Part shown: one piece after another, positions 1-15,096 of the stretch
Layout: each line of letters starts with the position of its first letter
Position numbering within the stretch: position 1 is the stretch's first letter
NCBI GenBank assembly: GCA_014526335.1
Contig: JACTAT010000276.1
Span: 372,001-436,000, forward strand
Direction of reading: 5' to 3'
Origin: Chrysaora quinquecirrha
Taxonomy: Eukaryota > Cnidaria > Scyphozoa > Semaeostomeae > Pelagiidae
Length of the DNA stretch: 64,000 nt
Notes under the pieces: model-generated
Database searches by the model: none
Seen by the model: only the letters and a program-made list of their open reading frames with translations
What the model was told of the DNA's origin: nothing
Made by a program: the position numbers and the translations under genes

Positions 1-3000
1 CTATTTTACCTTCTTGCTAAGATGCTTTTTGCTAAACTTAGTTATTTTAAAGGTATTTCTGGAACCTATTATGTCAAGATATGCTTAGTATATTTACATT
101 TTAGAATTTGACTATTGCAGATTTCTTGATCATAGGCTATATGTTTTTTATGCAAATTATTAGTGATTTATTGCAATAAGGCTTATTTGTTATACATGTT
201 ATATCAGATTGAACTATTTTGATTATATAGACTACTTGCATTTTGATAGTTTTGACCATGCTTTGTCAGTTTGCCTTTTCAAAGCTTATTAGACTTAGTT
301 TTGCATAATAGCAATGTCAATATTTTACATGTAGTTATATGTTTTTGCATGATTAGCATTTTAGATATTTTTTCAAAGATTTCGATTTCTATGATATTGG
401 ATTTTGCAATTTCTAGAAGCATGTTTTGACTATTTTCAGAATTTTACATTTGTCTTTTCTTTTGGCATAATATGTATTTGACATGCTATTTAAAGTTATT
501 TCTAGATATGACCATATTGGTGATTTTGACTCATTTTAAGTTATATTATTGCTTTTAGTTTTGACATGATTGATATGTAGTTTTGCAAGTATTTTAGAAC
601 TATTTTTCAAGGATATTTAGCTATTAAGATGCTTTTCATGTTTATTAATGATCTTTTAAGCTTGATTTTGCAATATATGTATATTAACTTGTTTATTGCT
701 AATATGAATTCAGATTCTATTTTTCTAAATTATTATTAGATGCTTTATGTGCTTAGTATATAATTTAAATTTTTGACTTATAGATGTTTTTACCCATGTG
801 TTATTGACTTTCAGTATTTGATGCTATTGAGATTTTAGCTTTGATTTTCCATATAGGACTTAAGTGTTTGCTATTTAATATATTGAATAATGGATTCTGA
901 CTTTTAAGGATCTATATTACCAATTTTGATCATTTTACTATTTGACTTAGGTTATTTTCAAGTATGCTATTTAATAGCTTTTAGGATCTTTTATGATTAA
1001 AGTATTTGACATTAGTTTAATGTTGTGATTTTACCCATTTTGTTAGATTATTGTTTAGTCCAAATAGGTTTTTCAGATTTTTATTATCAATGATGTGTTC
1101 TTTAAATGTTGACCATGATTTTGGTCATTTATCACATTTTCTAGTAAGTGCTTTGGATAGCTTTCATTTGCTAATAGATTTGAACTGATATATTGGGATA
1201 TTTCAGAATGTTGTGTAAATATAGTATTTGAATTTTAGCCATTCTATTGCTGTTTTCAATTAGATTTTCAAGGTTATTTAATTCAATGTTTAATTCAATT
1301 CTTTGCTATATCTTCAATGCATTTGAACTGATTTATTGAATACTTTAGGATATTTACTGTTAATGTTGATCTGTTTTCAATTCTTGTTTAGCATTTAGTG
1401 TTTGCAAAGTCATTTTATCATATAGTATTCAGCTATGTCTTATAGTCATGCTTTCAAAGTGATTAATTTGATCTATTATTATGACTTTATAGATGTTTAT
1501 TTTAAGTCATATTTTATGAGTTTATCTAATTTTGCATTTATCTATTGAATCTTCTAGCTATTTGTGATTTTAAGATTTTGGCTATGATTTTCATTGCTAT
1601 ATGTCATCGTATTTTTATACTATAGGTTTTTGACATAATTGGTATTTTGATTGCTTATTATGCTTTAAAATACTTGATTTTAGAAGATTTGTTCTGATAG
1701 TTTAGTTATAGTTGCATTTTCTATTCTTTTTAGTATAAGTGATTTTGACTATTTTAAAAGGTTGAATTTCAGATTTTCTTAGTACTCTTTAATGCTTTTT
1801 AAATGGCTATCAATTTTGTATTTTAGCTTTTATCCAATAGTGTTAGCTTTTTATAATGATTAATATTCATATGATTTGAGTTTTTGACATTTGCATTTTA
1901 TGATTTTGCTATAGTCTATTTTGACATATTCATTTTCAAGATTTATTCCTGTTATATGCCAAATTGCATTTTATAGATTTTATGCTCAAGATTTTGGACT
2001 TAATGTTTCATTGTTAACTATTTTTTATATCTTAAGATTTTGATTGTTCATGATTTTATATTAAGTTTGTTTTGCATTTCAATTTTGTAACAATTGTCGA
2101 TTAGTTATTTTGCTTTCAAGTGGATATTTTCAATTGCATATTTTAAAAGTTGACTTTAATGCTTAAAGTTTTCTATGCTTTTATGTTAAGAATTATTGAG
2201 ATTTAGACATTTTTGTTACATTTTGACATTTTCTGGTTGATTTTACATTCTTATGCATATGTTTAGACTTTTTCAATAGTAGTTCTGATGCTTTTCAATT
2301 TGCTATAGTTTCAAGTATCATTAATTATGGAATTCTTATTGACTAGTTTTGAATAAGATTTTGCATGGATATAGTTTTTCAAAGTTTTGCTTAGCTTTTG
2401 CTTATAGTGTTCAAATTTAGTGCTTTTAGATCATATTTTATCATAATTGGCTTTAGGTTTATGTTTATTAAAAGTATTATAGATTATTTAAGATTTATGT
2501 ATGTGATTTTGAATGTTTAAGATTTTGCGATGTATTTAGTCAATTTATGGATAGATTTGGTCTTTTACCATTTGTATGCTTTTTTGGCATAAATGTCATA
2601 TTTAGATGATTTAATTTCAAGGCGTATGTCATTTAGATTGCTTATTTTAGAATGATTTAGATCTATATTATACTGGATTTTATTTATAGTGATTTTAGAC
2701 CTTCATTTTGTATCAATTTGATCTTTTTATCCTATATGATTAAGGATTTTATTTATAAAGCTTTTGAATGCATTTGATGTATTCAATTTGCTTCAGAATG
2801 TTGACATTTGGCTGTTTTGCTATTTACATGATGTTTTTAGTTATTTATTACATTTAGACTAAGTATTAGTGAGATTTTCAGATTATTGTATTTACATATT
2901 TGTACTTTAATTTTGCTAAATTTTGTTTTGGCATATTTTCTATTTTGCTTTCATTGAGCTATTAAAATCATTTGCAATGATTTTAATCTATATTAAGGTT

Positions 3001-6000
3001 TGATATTTCATGTATTATTGAAATATTTGAATTTTGATCATTTTGTGCATTTGATCATTTTTGCCCTTTTGCCATTATGCATTTTGACTAGTTTTATAAG
3101 GTATTGGCTTCAATTTAGTAAGATTTTAATTGTTTATACAAGGATTTAGGACTATTTTACATGATTTATTCCCTTTGCTTAGTTGCATTGTTTTGCAAAC
3201 TATTAATAGATTATGCTTATATTCAATGGATTTTCATGTTTTGATTATGCATTTGAAGATTTGCTATGCATTTTTGGCTTTATTATTGTTGATTTCATTG
3301 CTTTAGCTTTAATGCTTTATTTCAGGATTTCATTATTATTCATAATGGCATTTATTGCTTTTATGACTCATATATATGATTATAGGATTACAGGATTAAT
3401 TGGCTTTACTTATTGCTAATTACCTTTTTGCCATAATAGTATTTTGCAGATTATTGTATTACAATTTTGGCTATTTCATTCTATATATAGTATCTTCAAA
3501 GATTTTGCTATTTATAAGATAGTTGACATGTATTTAGCAATTTTAAGTATTTCTTGCAATTGGTGATCTTATCTAATGCTGATTATTTAGATTTCATTTG
3601 ATATATGCTATAGATTTGATTTCGTCAATAACATAGTGTTATTGTTGCATTTTCAATTGCTTACATGTATTACAGCTTTAGCTATTGTCAATATTATGAT
3701 TTTATAGATGATTTTGAACATGTTTATTCTTGAGTATTTTTAGCTAATGCTTTAAGTCTATTTATAATATTAGAAGGTATTTTATACATTTTATTAGATT
3801 TTGTACGATTTTAGCTTCATTAGTTCATTGATTTCATATTTTCCAATAGTTTTTTGCAAAGGATTAGTTTTATTTGAGAATAGCTCTTTATAGATTAAGA
3901 TTTCAATTTGCTTTTAGAAGCTTCATTGACTAATTTGAGTCATTTTACATTTTGATTTTGTCATTTCCATTTCTGACATTGATTATTATGTATTCATTAT
4001 CATTTGCTATAAGTTATGCTTTATTGCTTATTATGATTTATGATATTATTTATACTATTTCAGAATTTTGAACTATTTTTTAGTTAACATTTAGCTTATT
4101 TTGAATTTATCATAGGATGATTTTAGTCTATTTTCCAATTTTAGTGTGATTTTCTGATCTATTCTTGTATTAAAGTGATATTAGGTCTATTTATTCAGAT
4201 ATGTTTGATTTCAGATATTTTATATTTAGTATTTTGCTTTCAAATGCTTTTATGATTTATTTGATCATTTTACATTGAGGTTCTTTGTACAATGATTTAA
4301 TGTATTCAGTTTGATTTGATCAATTGCATTTAAGTATGTTTTACGTTTTCAATAGTCATTTTGCTAGTTTTTGAATTGATCTTGTACCTTTAGATCTTTT
4401 CATGTTTCAGATTATGCTTTAAAGTATTTATTCAGAGTATATTTAGTCATTTAAATTACGAATTTGACTATTGCTTAGATATGCTTTTCATTGCTTTAGA
4501 TATGATTATTGCTTAAAGTACTTTTGCATTTTTTTGCTCAATAGTTTCAAAGCTGATTTATCAATATGTCTTATTGAAAAGTTTATGTTTTAGCTATATG
4601 CTTTATATTCATTAGTTCAATTAGTGTTTTGACTATTGTATAAGGATTTTGACGCATTTGCATTTTGCCATGATTTTGCCATGTTTCTGGCCATAGACAT
4701 AGTTTTCCAGAATTTCATTTAGATGCTAAGTTTATTCTTAATGATTCAGGATTTTGACTATTGAAGTTCTGATATTTACTTTTCCATTTCAAGTTTCATT
4801 GATGTTTCATTTCTATTAGATAGTCTTTTTGCAATATATTCAAAATTTTCAAGTTATATGTTTCATTGATTCATAGTTAGATTGCTTGAAGATATTTTAA
4901 GGATTATCTGATTTTATATGCTTAGTACTTTTCATATCATAAGATTGTTGTTCAAGCTTTTATGCATTAAGGTTAATTTTATACATTGCTTAATTCTTGC
5001 TATATAAGATATTTGATTTTGATATTTGGATTCATTTGTAGTTTAGACTTAGATTTTCAATTTAATATTTGCTATATACTTGTTTTTGTCATATCGTTTC
5101 AATGTTAGTTATTTTCATCAATTAGGCTTATATTCATTTGCTATATGCTTCAAATAGATTGTATTTAATTACTATTTGGATTACCAGAATATTTGCAATA
5201 GCATTTTGCAATCATATTTTTGGTAATTCAATTTTAGATATATTCTAGAGTTTTTAATATTGATATTCTTGTATATTTATAGATTTAAATAGGTTTAGCA
5301 TTTAGCATAAGTTTGACCTTTGCTATACTAGATTTCACTATAGCTTGATTTCAGGATATAGACAATATTTCATGATTTTTTAATAGATAGTTGCTATAGT
5401 TGACATTTATATGATAGACTTTACTTAAATATGATTTATAATAATTTTGTATTTACAAGATTGACTACATTTTGCAAGATTGTTAGCATTTCTTATATTC
5501 TTCAAGTGCATATGTCTTTATAGATTTATTACAAATAAAAGTTGATCTTGAATTTATTTATGACCATATATAATTTGTTTTAAGAAGTATTGCCAAAATA
5601 TTTTGCATCTAGTTTAGCCTATTACTGTATTCGAATATCTATATTTAGCAGATTCTTTTACTATTAAAGACTTCAAAATGTTTCTCAATATATCTTCATC
5701 ATGATTCATTTAAGATTTGAACATGAATTTAGCTTATTCACATATGTTGATTATCATGCTATTCAGTTATGCATTAAATCTTAACTAAACTTACTATTGC
5801 TATAATTTTACTATTTTGATATTTCAATGCATTAGACATGATTTCTGATTTCATTTGCATTCTTATTCAATTTATAATGCTTCAAGAGTCATTTCATGTA
5901 TTCTATCAAGTAGTGTTATTTTTAAGCAAATCGATTTAAACGATTTGTAAAAGCTTATTTCAATTTATGTATTGAATACATTGATTTCAAGTTTGCAAGT

Positions 6001-8470
6001 AATCAATCATACATTGTTTACAAGTACAAAGTCTTAAGAACAATAGTTTTACAATTACAATTTCACGTATGCGTATTTAATCGCAATAAATGTCATGCAA
6101 ATTGATATTTGAATGTTTAAATATTAGATATAGTAATTACTAACGAAGTAATTTTGATATTGCTACATATTAGATGTTGCAATGCAAAAGCTTTTGCAAT
6201 ACATGTCAAAAGGTAAATGCTATGAAAGACATTGCATCGTAAATCAGCATTTAATTGGTTAGCGCTTAGCTTCAATATATTAAATCTTTGCAAATGTATT
6301 AGCTTACAAGTTAACTTGATATTGTAATAATCAGATGCTAATATTTGAAACATGTGACACTATGCATTAATCAATCACACAATTGTTGCAAAATTGCAAT
6401 TGACAACATTTAGCTAGCTCATAGATAATATTAATAGCCATAAGTTCATTGAGGTTGCCAATCTTGACAGTCTGAAGCCAATGACATATCATTGACTATT
6501 CAAATTTTACATTTTAGTTGCCATTGAAATAAGTCATGCTAATTCAAATTCTGGAAACTTTTGAAGCTTAAACTGCTCAAAATTGACAGATTGTTACAAT
6601 TTTTGATACTATTCTAAGATCTATTTTAATCAATTTTGATTTTTGGTCCAAAGCTTTCGACTATGCAGAAATGCATTCTAAATCTTAGAATTTTGAAATC
6701 AATCACATCTGCTACTAATGTATGAATCTTAACTAATTCTAAATGATCATGTAATAGTCTAATTGTAGAAATTTGTAATAGTCTCATGCCTGCTTAATAG
6801 TTGATGCAACTTTAATTCAATAGATACTTGACAATTTTCATGTTAGTATCTGATGCAACGTCTAAATTGACAGTTTGAAACGTCTATTTACAAACAATAT
6901 TTTCGATGTAAAACTAATCAGAATAGTTATGTTCGAATGAATTTAGAACTAACATGCAGAAATCAATTATGATTCATACATTAATTGATCGCATCTGAAT
7001 AGCTAAATCGAAATTGAATTCATTATATTAACTGATATCTTGATCAAGATGATTCTTAACTCAGATTAATCTTGCATTGCATACATTCAATTGCGAAATT
7101 AATTTTGATGATTTTCAGCATCTCAATTCGTTACACATATCAGCAATTAGCTTGAAGACTTATCAATATTAGGAAAATTACAGAATTGATTCTGACATTA
7201 TGCATCGAATTGCTTGAACTAAAATGCATCTTTCAATGACTAGATTCATTGAATGAAATCGGTAGTACAAATGATCAACTTGACAGATCATTCCTAATCT
7301 TGATGATGCATTCCAGTAACTAATTCTGAACTCACAGCAATGTACTGCACTCATTCATGCAGGAACATCAGTTATGATTCCGTAATTACTCAGTTCATCA
7401 TGGACAGAAAGGCAATCGATCTATAGTTACTAGAAAATCAGTATCTGGTAATCATAGATTCATTAATCGCCATAATTCACTGTTAAGCAGGATCTTCATT
7501 TAGCAATTTACCTATGTCATCTCGATACGTATTTACACATACACGTACTATCGTTCTGAATACTTATGAATACATGTTCATTATAGCAATACAATGTTCT
7601 ATGCACATCGTACTCGTAGACATTCATTCAATGTTAATGCTTATTAGAGCATTAGCTAGAGCTAGCAACACATTCTGATCATTCATGACTATCATGACGC
7701 TGCATCATGTAGAGATTGTATTGCAATAGATAACGCAGTGAGTTCTAATCCTAGACTATGCAGATCTAGAGTCAAGTTTGTGCAAATTTGCTGTTAGTAT
7801 ATTCACACTTATACATTGTAAACAATTTGACTGTTACTGTACTGACTACATTGTATCGTATATTCTTACTTGCACTCATGTCAAGTTTTACATGCATTAA
7901 CTGAAATCGTCAATTGATGTGAAACATGCTATAAATCTACTGTTACTAAATATCCATTTATGGCTTAAAATTTACTAGTTTAGATACGTTAGAAGTCAGA
8001 TTTTGATGAGTTCCTGAATGATGTTCAGCGAGCACTGATGTAAGGTTGTAACTTTAATTAAGATTAAGCATTAGCTTAAATTTAAGCAGTTTACTACTTC
8101 ATCAAATCATGTAGTTGTAAATGTCAATTGTTTCGAGCTGAATCTAAGCACTAAGTACTAGTTAGTGTCAGATTTCATGAAATTCCACTTGTTAAGATTT
8201 CACAACTATAATTAAGTTTCAAAATAGTTTTGATGCTAACATTTTGCTCTAAATCTTAATTTCGTAAGTCACTTTATATGATTTGAAGACAACTGTCTCA
8301 GGTTGTTACATAATGTCATTAGACTAAATTGTCATGAACGTCTAAATTATTTACGATAAACACATAAGTAACATTAGGTAAACAATTAGCTATCGGAATG
8401 CTCTAGAATTGGTACATAAGTTTATAGTCAATTGAATACAGCTCAGCAGTAATGATACACAGATTGAACT
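1..8470. other. Gene-free T-rich to AT-rich stretch
   Basis: No gene, RNA or clear tandem period is visible. From 1 to about 5.7 kb the plus strand is strikingly T-rich, almost free of CpG, and built from recurring short words such as gatttt, tttgac, ttgcta, tttaga and gcttt, many of which also occur in the 174-bp satellite that follows. From about 5.7 to 8.4 kb A and T become balanced, CpG reappears, and GG, CC and long runs remain scarce. The few short open frames (for example 3213-3419) are unsupported. It may be a decayed satellite flank or unreliable assembly; the sequence alone cannot decide. Confidence 0.5.
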
Positions 8471-8770
8471 ACCGGAATACGCAGCCGAAAAGGCCGCAAA
8501 ATTCGCGGCGAACTGTAAAATAGTAATTATATTCTTGTTGTTTTAAATCCTAATATTATCGTCTGATGTAATTCATTGTCTACCTGGCCCATACAATAAC
8601 CGGCCAGTGTAAGCTATTAGTTATGTATTTATATCCCCTTATATCGTTATGTTGAAGATTTCTGTTAAGGTTAATGTATATCATGATACGACCTCCTTAC
8701 TGCCAACTGAGGGTCCTCTTTCCCGTCTCATTTCTGCTGTAGTGAACCGAAGGAGTTAACCTTACTTTTT
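8471..8770. other. Unique junction segment before satellite
   Basis: About 300 bases of more ordinary composition, with a small CpG-containing patch near 8475-8515, separate the AT-rich stretch from the first satellite monomer. No coding frame, RNA or inverted repeat is recognised. The satellite begins abruptly at about 8768 within a monomer. Confidence 0.5.
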
Positions 8771-11700
8771 ATGCCAAAAATAGGTGGATTTTCAGGATCC
8801 ATCTTATTCATCAGAAGGGCTATAGATGCTTTCTTCTGCTTTTTAATAGACTTGAAAGTGATATTTGACAATTTAGACGGATTTTTGGAACCAATGGTTT
8901 TGGTCGATTTTTACCCATTTTGCCTTAGTATGGCCTTGCTTTTTATGCCAAAAGTAGGTGGATTTTCAGGATCTATTTTATTCATCAGAAGGGCTATAGA
9001 TGCTTTCTATTGCTCCATAAAAGACTTCAAATTGAAATTTGTCTATTTACAAGGATTTTTGGAACCAATGATTTTGGTCAACTTTCACCCATTTTGCCTT
9101 ACTTTAGCCTTGCTTTTTTGGCCAAAAGTAGGTCGATTTTCAGGATCTATTTTATTTATCAAAATGGCTATATATGCTTTCTTTTGCTTTATAATAGACT
9201 TCAAAGTGATATTTGACGATTAAGAAGGATTTTTGGAACCCATGATTTTGGTCAATTTTCACCCATTTTGCCTTAGTATAGCCTTGCTTCTTTGGCCAAA
9301 AATAGGTCGATTTCAAGGATCTATTTTATTCATCAGAAGGGCTATAGATGCTTTCTAATGCTTTATAGTAGACTTTAAGGTGATATTTGACAATTTAGAA
9401 GGAGTTTTGGAACCCATGATTTTGGTCGAATTTTACCCATTTTGCCTTTGTATAGCCTTGCTTTTTTGGCCAAAAATAGGTCGATTTCAAGGATCTATTT
9501 TATTCATCAGAAGGGCTATAGATGCTTTCTAATGCTTTATAATAGACTTCAAAGTGATATTTGACAATTTAGAAGGAGTTTTGGAACCCATGATTTTGGT
9601 CGATTTTTACCCATTTTGCCTTTGTATAGCCTTGCTCTTTTGGCCAAGAATAGGTCGATTTGGAGGATCTATTTTATTCATCAGAAGGGGAATAGATGCT
9701 TTCTGTTGCTTTTTAATAGAATTCAAAGTGATATTTGTCTATTTAGAAAGATTTGTGGAACCCATGATTTTGGTCATTTTTCACCCATTTTGCCTTAGTA
9801 TAGCCTTGCTTTTTTGGCCAAAAATAGGTCGATTTTCAGGATCTATTTTCTTCATCAAAAGGACTATAGATGCTTTCTATTGCTTTATAATAAACTTCAA
9901 AGTGATATTTGACTATTTAGAAGGATTTTTGGAACCCATGATTTTGGTCGATTTTTACCGATTTTGCCTTAGTTTAGCCTTGCTTTTTTGGCCAAAAATA
10001 GGTCTATTTTAAGGATCTATTTTATTCACAAAAAGGGCTATAGATGCTTTCAATTGCTATATAATAGACTTCAAAGTGATATTTGACTATCTAGAAGGAT
10101 TTTTGGAACCCATGATTTTGGTCGATTTTCACCCATTTTGCCTTAGTTTAGCCTTGCTTTTATGGCCAAAAATAGGTCTATTTTAAGAATCTATTTTATT
10201 CATCAAAAGGACTGTAGATGCTTTCTATTGCTTTATAATAGACTTCAAAGTGATATTTGACGATTTAGAAGGATTTTTGGAACCAATGATTTTGGTCTAT
10301 TTTTACCCATTTTGCCTTAGTATAGCCTTGCTTTTTTGACAAAAATAGGTCGATTTTGAGTATCTATATTGTTCATCAAAAGGGCTATAGATGCTTTCTA
10401 TTGCTTTATAATAAACTTCAAAGTGATATTTGTCTATTTAGAAGGATTTTTGGAACCAATGATTTTGGTCAGTTTTTACCCATTTTGCCTTAGTATAGCG
10501 TTGCTTTTTTGGACAAAATAGGTCGATTTTCAGGATCTATTTTATTCATCAAAAGGGCTATAGATGCTTTCTATTGCTTTATAATAGACTTCAAAGTGAT
10601 ATTTGACGATTTAGAAGGATTTCTGGAACCCATGATTTTGGTCGATTTTCACCCATTTTGCCTTAGTTTAGCCTTGCTTTTATGGTCCAAAAATAGGTCT
10701 ATTTTAAGAATCTATTTTATTCATCAAGAGGACTGTAGATGCTTTCTATTGCTTTATAATAGACTTCAAAGTGATATTTGACTATTTAGAAGGATTTCTG
10801 GAATCCATGATTTTGGTCGATTTTCACCAATTTTGCCTTAGTATAGCCTTGTTTTTTTGGCCAAAAATAGGTCGATTTTAAGGATCTATTTTATTCATCG
10901 AAAGGGCTATAGATGCTTTCTATTGCTTTATAATAGACTTCAAAGTGATATTTGGCGATTTAGAAGGATTTCTGGAACCCATGATTTTGGTCAATTTTTA
11001 CCCATTTTGCCTTAGTATAGCCTTGCTTTTTTGGCCAAAAATAGGTCGATTTTCAGGATCTATTTTATTTATCAAAAGTGCTGTAGATGCTTTCTTTTGC
11101 TTGATAATAGACTTCAAAGTGATATTTGACTATTTAGAGGGATTTTTGGAACCCATGATTTTGGTCGATTTTCACCCATTTTGCCTTAGTATAGCCTTGC
11201 TTTTTATGCCAAAAATAGGTGGATTTTCAGGATCTATTTTATTCATCAGAAGGGCTATAGATGCTTTATTTTGCTTTATAATAGACTTCAAAGTGATATT
11301 TGACGATTTAGAAGGATTTTTGGAACCCATGATTTTGGTCGATTTTCACCCATTTTGCCTTAGTATAGCCTTGCTTATATGGCCAAAAATAGGTCGATTT
11401 TCAGGATCTATTTTATTAATCCAAGGCTATAGATGCTTTCTTTTGCTTTTTAATAGACTTCAAAGTGATATTTGACTATTTAGAGAGATTTTTGGAACCC
11501 ATGATTTTCTTCGATTTTTACCCAATTTGCCTTAGTATAGCCTTGCTTTTTATGCCAAAAATAGGTGGATTTTCAGGATCTATTTTATTCATCAGAAAGG
11601 CTATAGATGCTTTTGTATTGCTTTCTAATAGACTTCAAAGTGATATTTGACTATTTAGAAGGATTTTTGGAACCCATGATTTTGGTCGATTTTTACCCAT

Positions 11701-14700
11701 TTTGCCTTAGTATAGCCTTGCTTTTTTGGCCAAAAATAGGTCCATTTTCAGGATCTATTTTATTTATCAAAAAGGGCTATAGATGCTTTCCTTTGCTTTA
11801 TAATAGACTTCAAAGTGATATTTGACTAGTTAGAAGGATTTCTGGAATCCATGATTTTGGTCGATTTTCACCCATTTTGCCTTAGTTTAGCCTTGATTTT
11901 ATGGCCAAAAATAGGTCTATTTTAAGAATCTATTTTATTCATCAAAAGGACTGTAGATGCTTTCTATTGCTTTATAATAGACTTCAAAGTGATATTTGAC
12001 TATTTAGAAGGATTTCTGGAATCCATGATTTTGGTCGATTTTCACCAATTTTGCCTTAGTATAGCCTTGCTTTTTGGCCAAAATAGGTCGATTTTCAGGA
12101 TCTATTTTATTCATCGAAAGGGCTATAGATGCTTTCTATTGCTTTATAATAGACTTCAAAGTGATATTTGGCGATTTAGAAGGATTTCTGGAACCCATGA
12201 TTTTGGTCAATTTTCACTCATTTCGCCTTAGTATAGCCTTGCTTTTTATGCCAAAAATATGTCGATTTTCAGGATCTATTTTATTAATCAAAGGGCTATA
12301 GATGCTTTCTTCAGCTTTTTAATAGACTTGAAAGTGATATTTGACAATTTAGACGGATTTTTGGAACCAATGGTTTTGGTCGATTTTTACCCATTTTGCC
12401 TTAGTATAGCCTTGCTTTTTATGCCAAAAGTAGGTGGATTTTCAGGATCTATTTTATTCATCAGAAGGGCTATAGATGCTTTCTATTGCTCCATAAAAGA
12501 CTTCAAATTGAAATTTGTCTATTTACAAGGGTTTTTGGAACCAATGATTTTGGTCAACTTTCACCCATTTTGCCTTACTTTAGCCTTGCTTCTTTGGCCA
12601 AAAATAGGTCGATTTCAAGGATCTATTTTATTCATCAAAAGGGCTATAGATGCTTTCTAATGCTTTATAGTAGACTTCAAGGTGAGATTTGACAATTTAG
12701 AAGGAGTTTTGGAACCCATGATTTTGGTCGAATTTTACCCATTTTGCCTTTGTATAGCCTTGCTTTTTTGGCCAAAAGTAGGTCGATTTTCAGGATCTAT
12801 TTTATTTATCAAAATGGCTATATATGCTTTCTTTTGCTTTATAATAGACTTCAAAGTGATATTTGACTATTTAGAAGGATTTTTGGAACCCATGATTTTG
12901 GTCAATTTTCACCCATTTTGCCTTAGTATAGCCTTGCTTTTTAGGCCAAAAATAGGTCGATTTCAAGGAGCTATTTTATTCATCAGAAGGGCTATAGATG
13001 CTTTCTAATGCTTTATAGTAGACTTCAAGGTGATATTTGACAATTTAGAAGGAGTTTTTGAACCCATGATTTTGGTCGAATTTTACCCATTTTACCTTAG
13101 TATAGCCTTGCTTTTTTGGCCAAAAATAGGTCGATTTCAAGGAGCTATTTTATTCATCAGAAGGGCTATAGATGCTTTCTAATGCTTTATAGTAGACTTC
13201 AAAGTGATATTTGACAATTTAGAAGGAGTTTTGGAACCCATGATTTTGGTCGATTTTTACCCATTTTGCCTTTGTATAGCCTTGCTCTTTTGGCCAAGAA
13301 TAGGTCGATTTGGAGGATCTATTTTATTCATCAGAAGGGGAATAGATGCTTTCTGTTGCTTTTTAATAGAATTCAAAGTGATATTTGTCTATTTAGAAAG
13401 ATTTGTGGAACCCATGATTTTGGTCATTTTTCACCCATTTCGCCTTAGTATAGCCTTGCTTTTTTGGCCAAAAATAGGTCGATTTTCAGGATCTATTTTA
13501 TTCACCAAAAGGGCTATAGATGCTTTCAATTGCTATATAATAGACTTCAAAGTGATATTTGACTATCTAGAAGGATTTTTGGAACCCATGATTTCGGTCG
13601 ATTTTCACCCATTTTGCCTTAGTTTAGCCTTGCTTTTTTGGCCAAAAATGGGTCTATTTTAAGGATCTATTTTATTCACCAAAAGGGCTATAGATGCTTT
13701 CAAGTGCTATATAATAGACTTCAAAGTGATATTTGACTATCTAGAAGGATTTTTGGAACCCATGATTTTGGTCGATTTTCACCCATTTTGCCTTAGAATA
13801 GGTCGATTTGGAGGATCTATTTTATTCATCAGAAGGGGAATAGATGCTTTCTGTTGCTTTTTAATAGAATTCAAAGTGATATTTGTCTATTTAGAAAGAT
13901 TTGTGGAACCCATGATTTTGGTCATTTTTCACCCATTTCGCCTTAGTATAGCCTTGCTTTTTTGGCCAAAAATAGGTCTATTTTAAGAATCTATTTTCTT
14001 CATCAAAAGGACTATAGATGCTTTCTATTGCTTTATAATAAACTTCAAAGTGATATTTGACTCTTTAGAAGGATTTTTGGAACCCATGATTTTGGTCGAT
14101 TTTTACCGATTTTGCCTTAGTTTAGCCTTGCTTTTTTGGCCAAAAATAGGTCTATTTTAAGGATCTATTTTATTCACCAAAAGGGCTATAGATGCTTTCA
14201 ATTGCTATATAATAGACTTCAAAGTGATATTTGACTATCTAGAAGGATTTTTGGAACCCATGATTTCGGTCGATTTTCACCCATTTTGCCTTAGTTTAGC
14301 CTTGCTTTTTTGGCCAAAAATGGGTCTATTTTAAGGATCTATTTTATTCACCAAAAGGGCTATAGATGCTTTCAAGTGCTATATAATAGACTTCAAAGTG
14401 ATATTTGACTATCTAGAAGGATTTTTGGAACCCATGATTTTGGTCGATTTTCACCCATTTTGCCTTAGTTTAGCCTTGCTTTTATGGCCAAAAATAGGTC
14501 TATTTTAAGAATCTATTTTATTCATCAAGAGGACTGTAGATGCTTTCTATTGCTTTATAATAGACTTCAAAGTGATATTTGACAATTTAGAAGGAGTTTT
14601 GGAACCCATGATTTTGGTCGATTTTTACCCATTTTGCCTTTGTATAGCCTTGCTCTTTTGGCCAAGAATAGGTCGATTTGGAGGATCTATTTTATTCATC

Positions 14701-15096
14701 AGAAGGGGAATAGATGCTTTCTGTTGCTTTTTAATAGAATTCAAAGTGATATTGGTCTATTTAGAAAGATTTGTGGAACCCATGATTTTGGTCATTTTTC
14801 ACCCATTTCGCCTTAGTATAGCCTTGCTTTTTTGGCCAAAAATAGGTCGATTTTCAGGATCTATTTTCTTCATCAAAAGGACTATAGATGCTTTCTATTG
14901 CTTTATAATAAACTTCAAAGTGATATTTGACTATTTAGAAGGATTTTTGGAACCCATGATTTTGGTCGATTTTTACCGATTTTGCCTTAGTTTAGCCTTG
15001 CTTTTTTGGCCAAAAATAGGTCTATTTTAAGGATCTATTTTATTCACCAAAAGGGCTATAGATGCTTTCAATTGCTATATAATAGACTTCAAAGTG

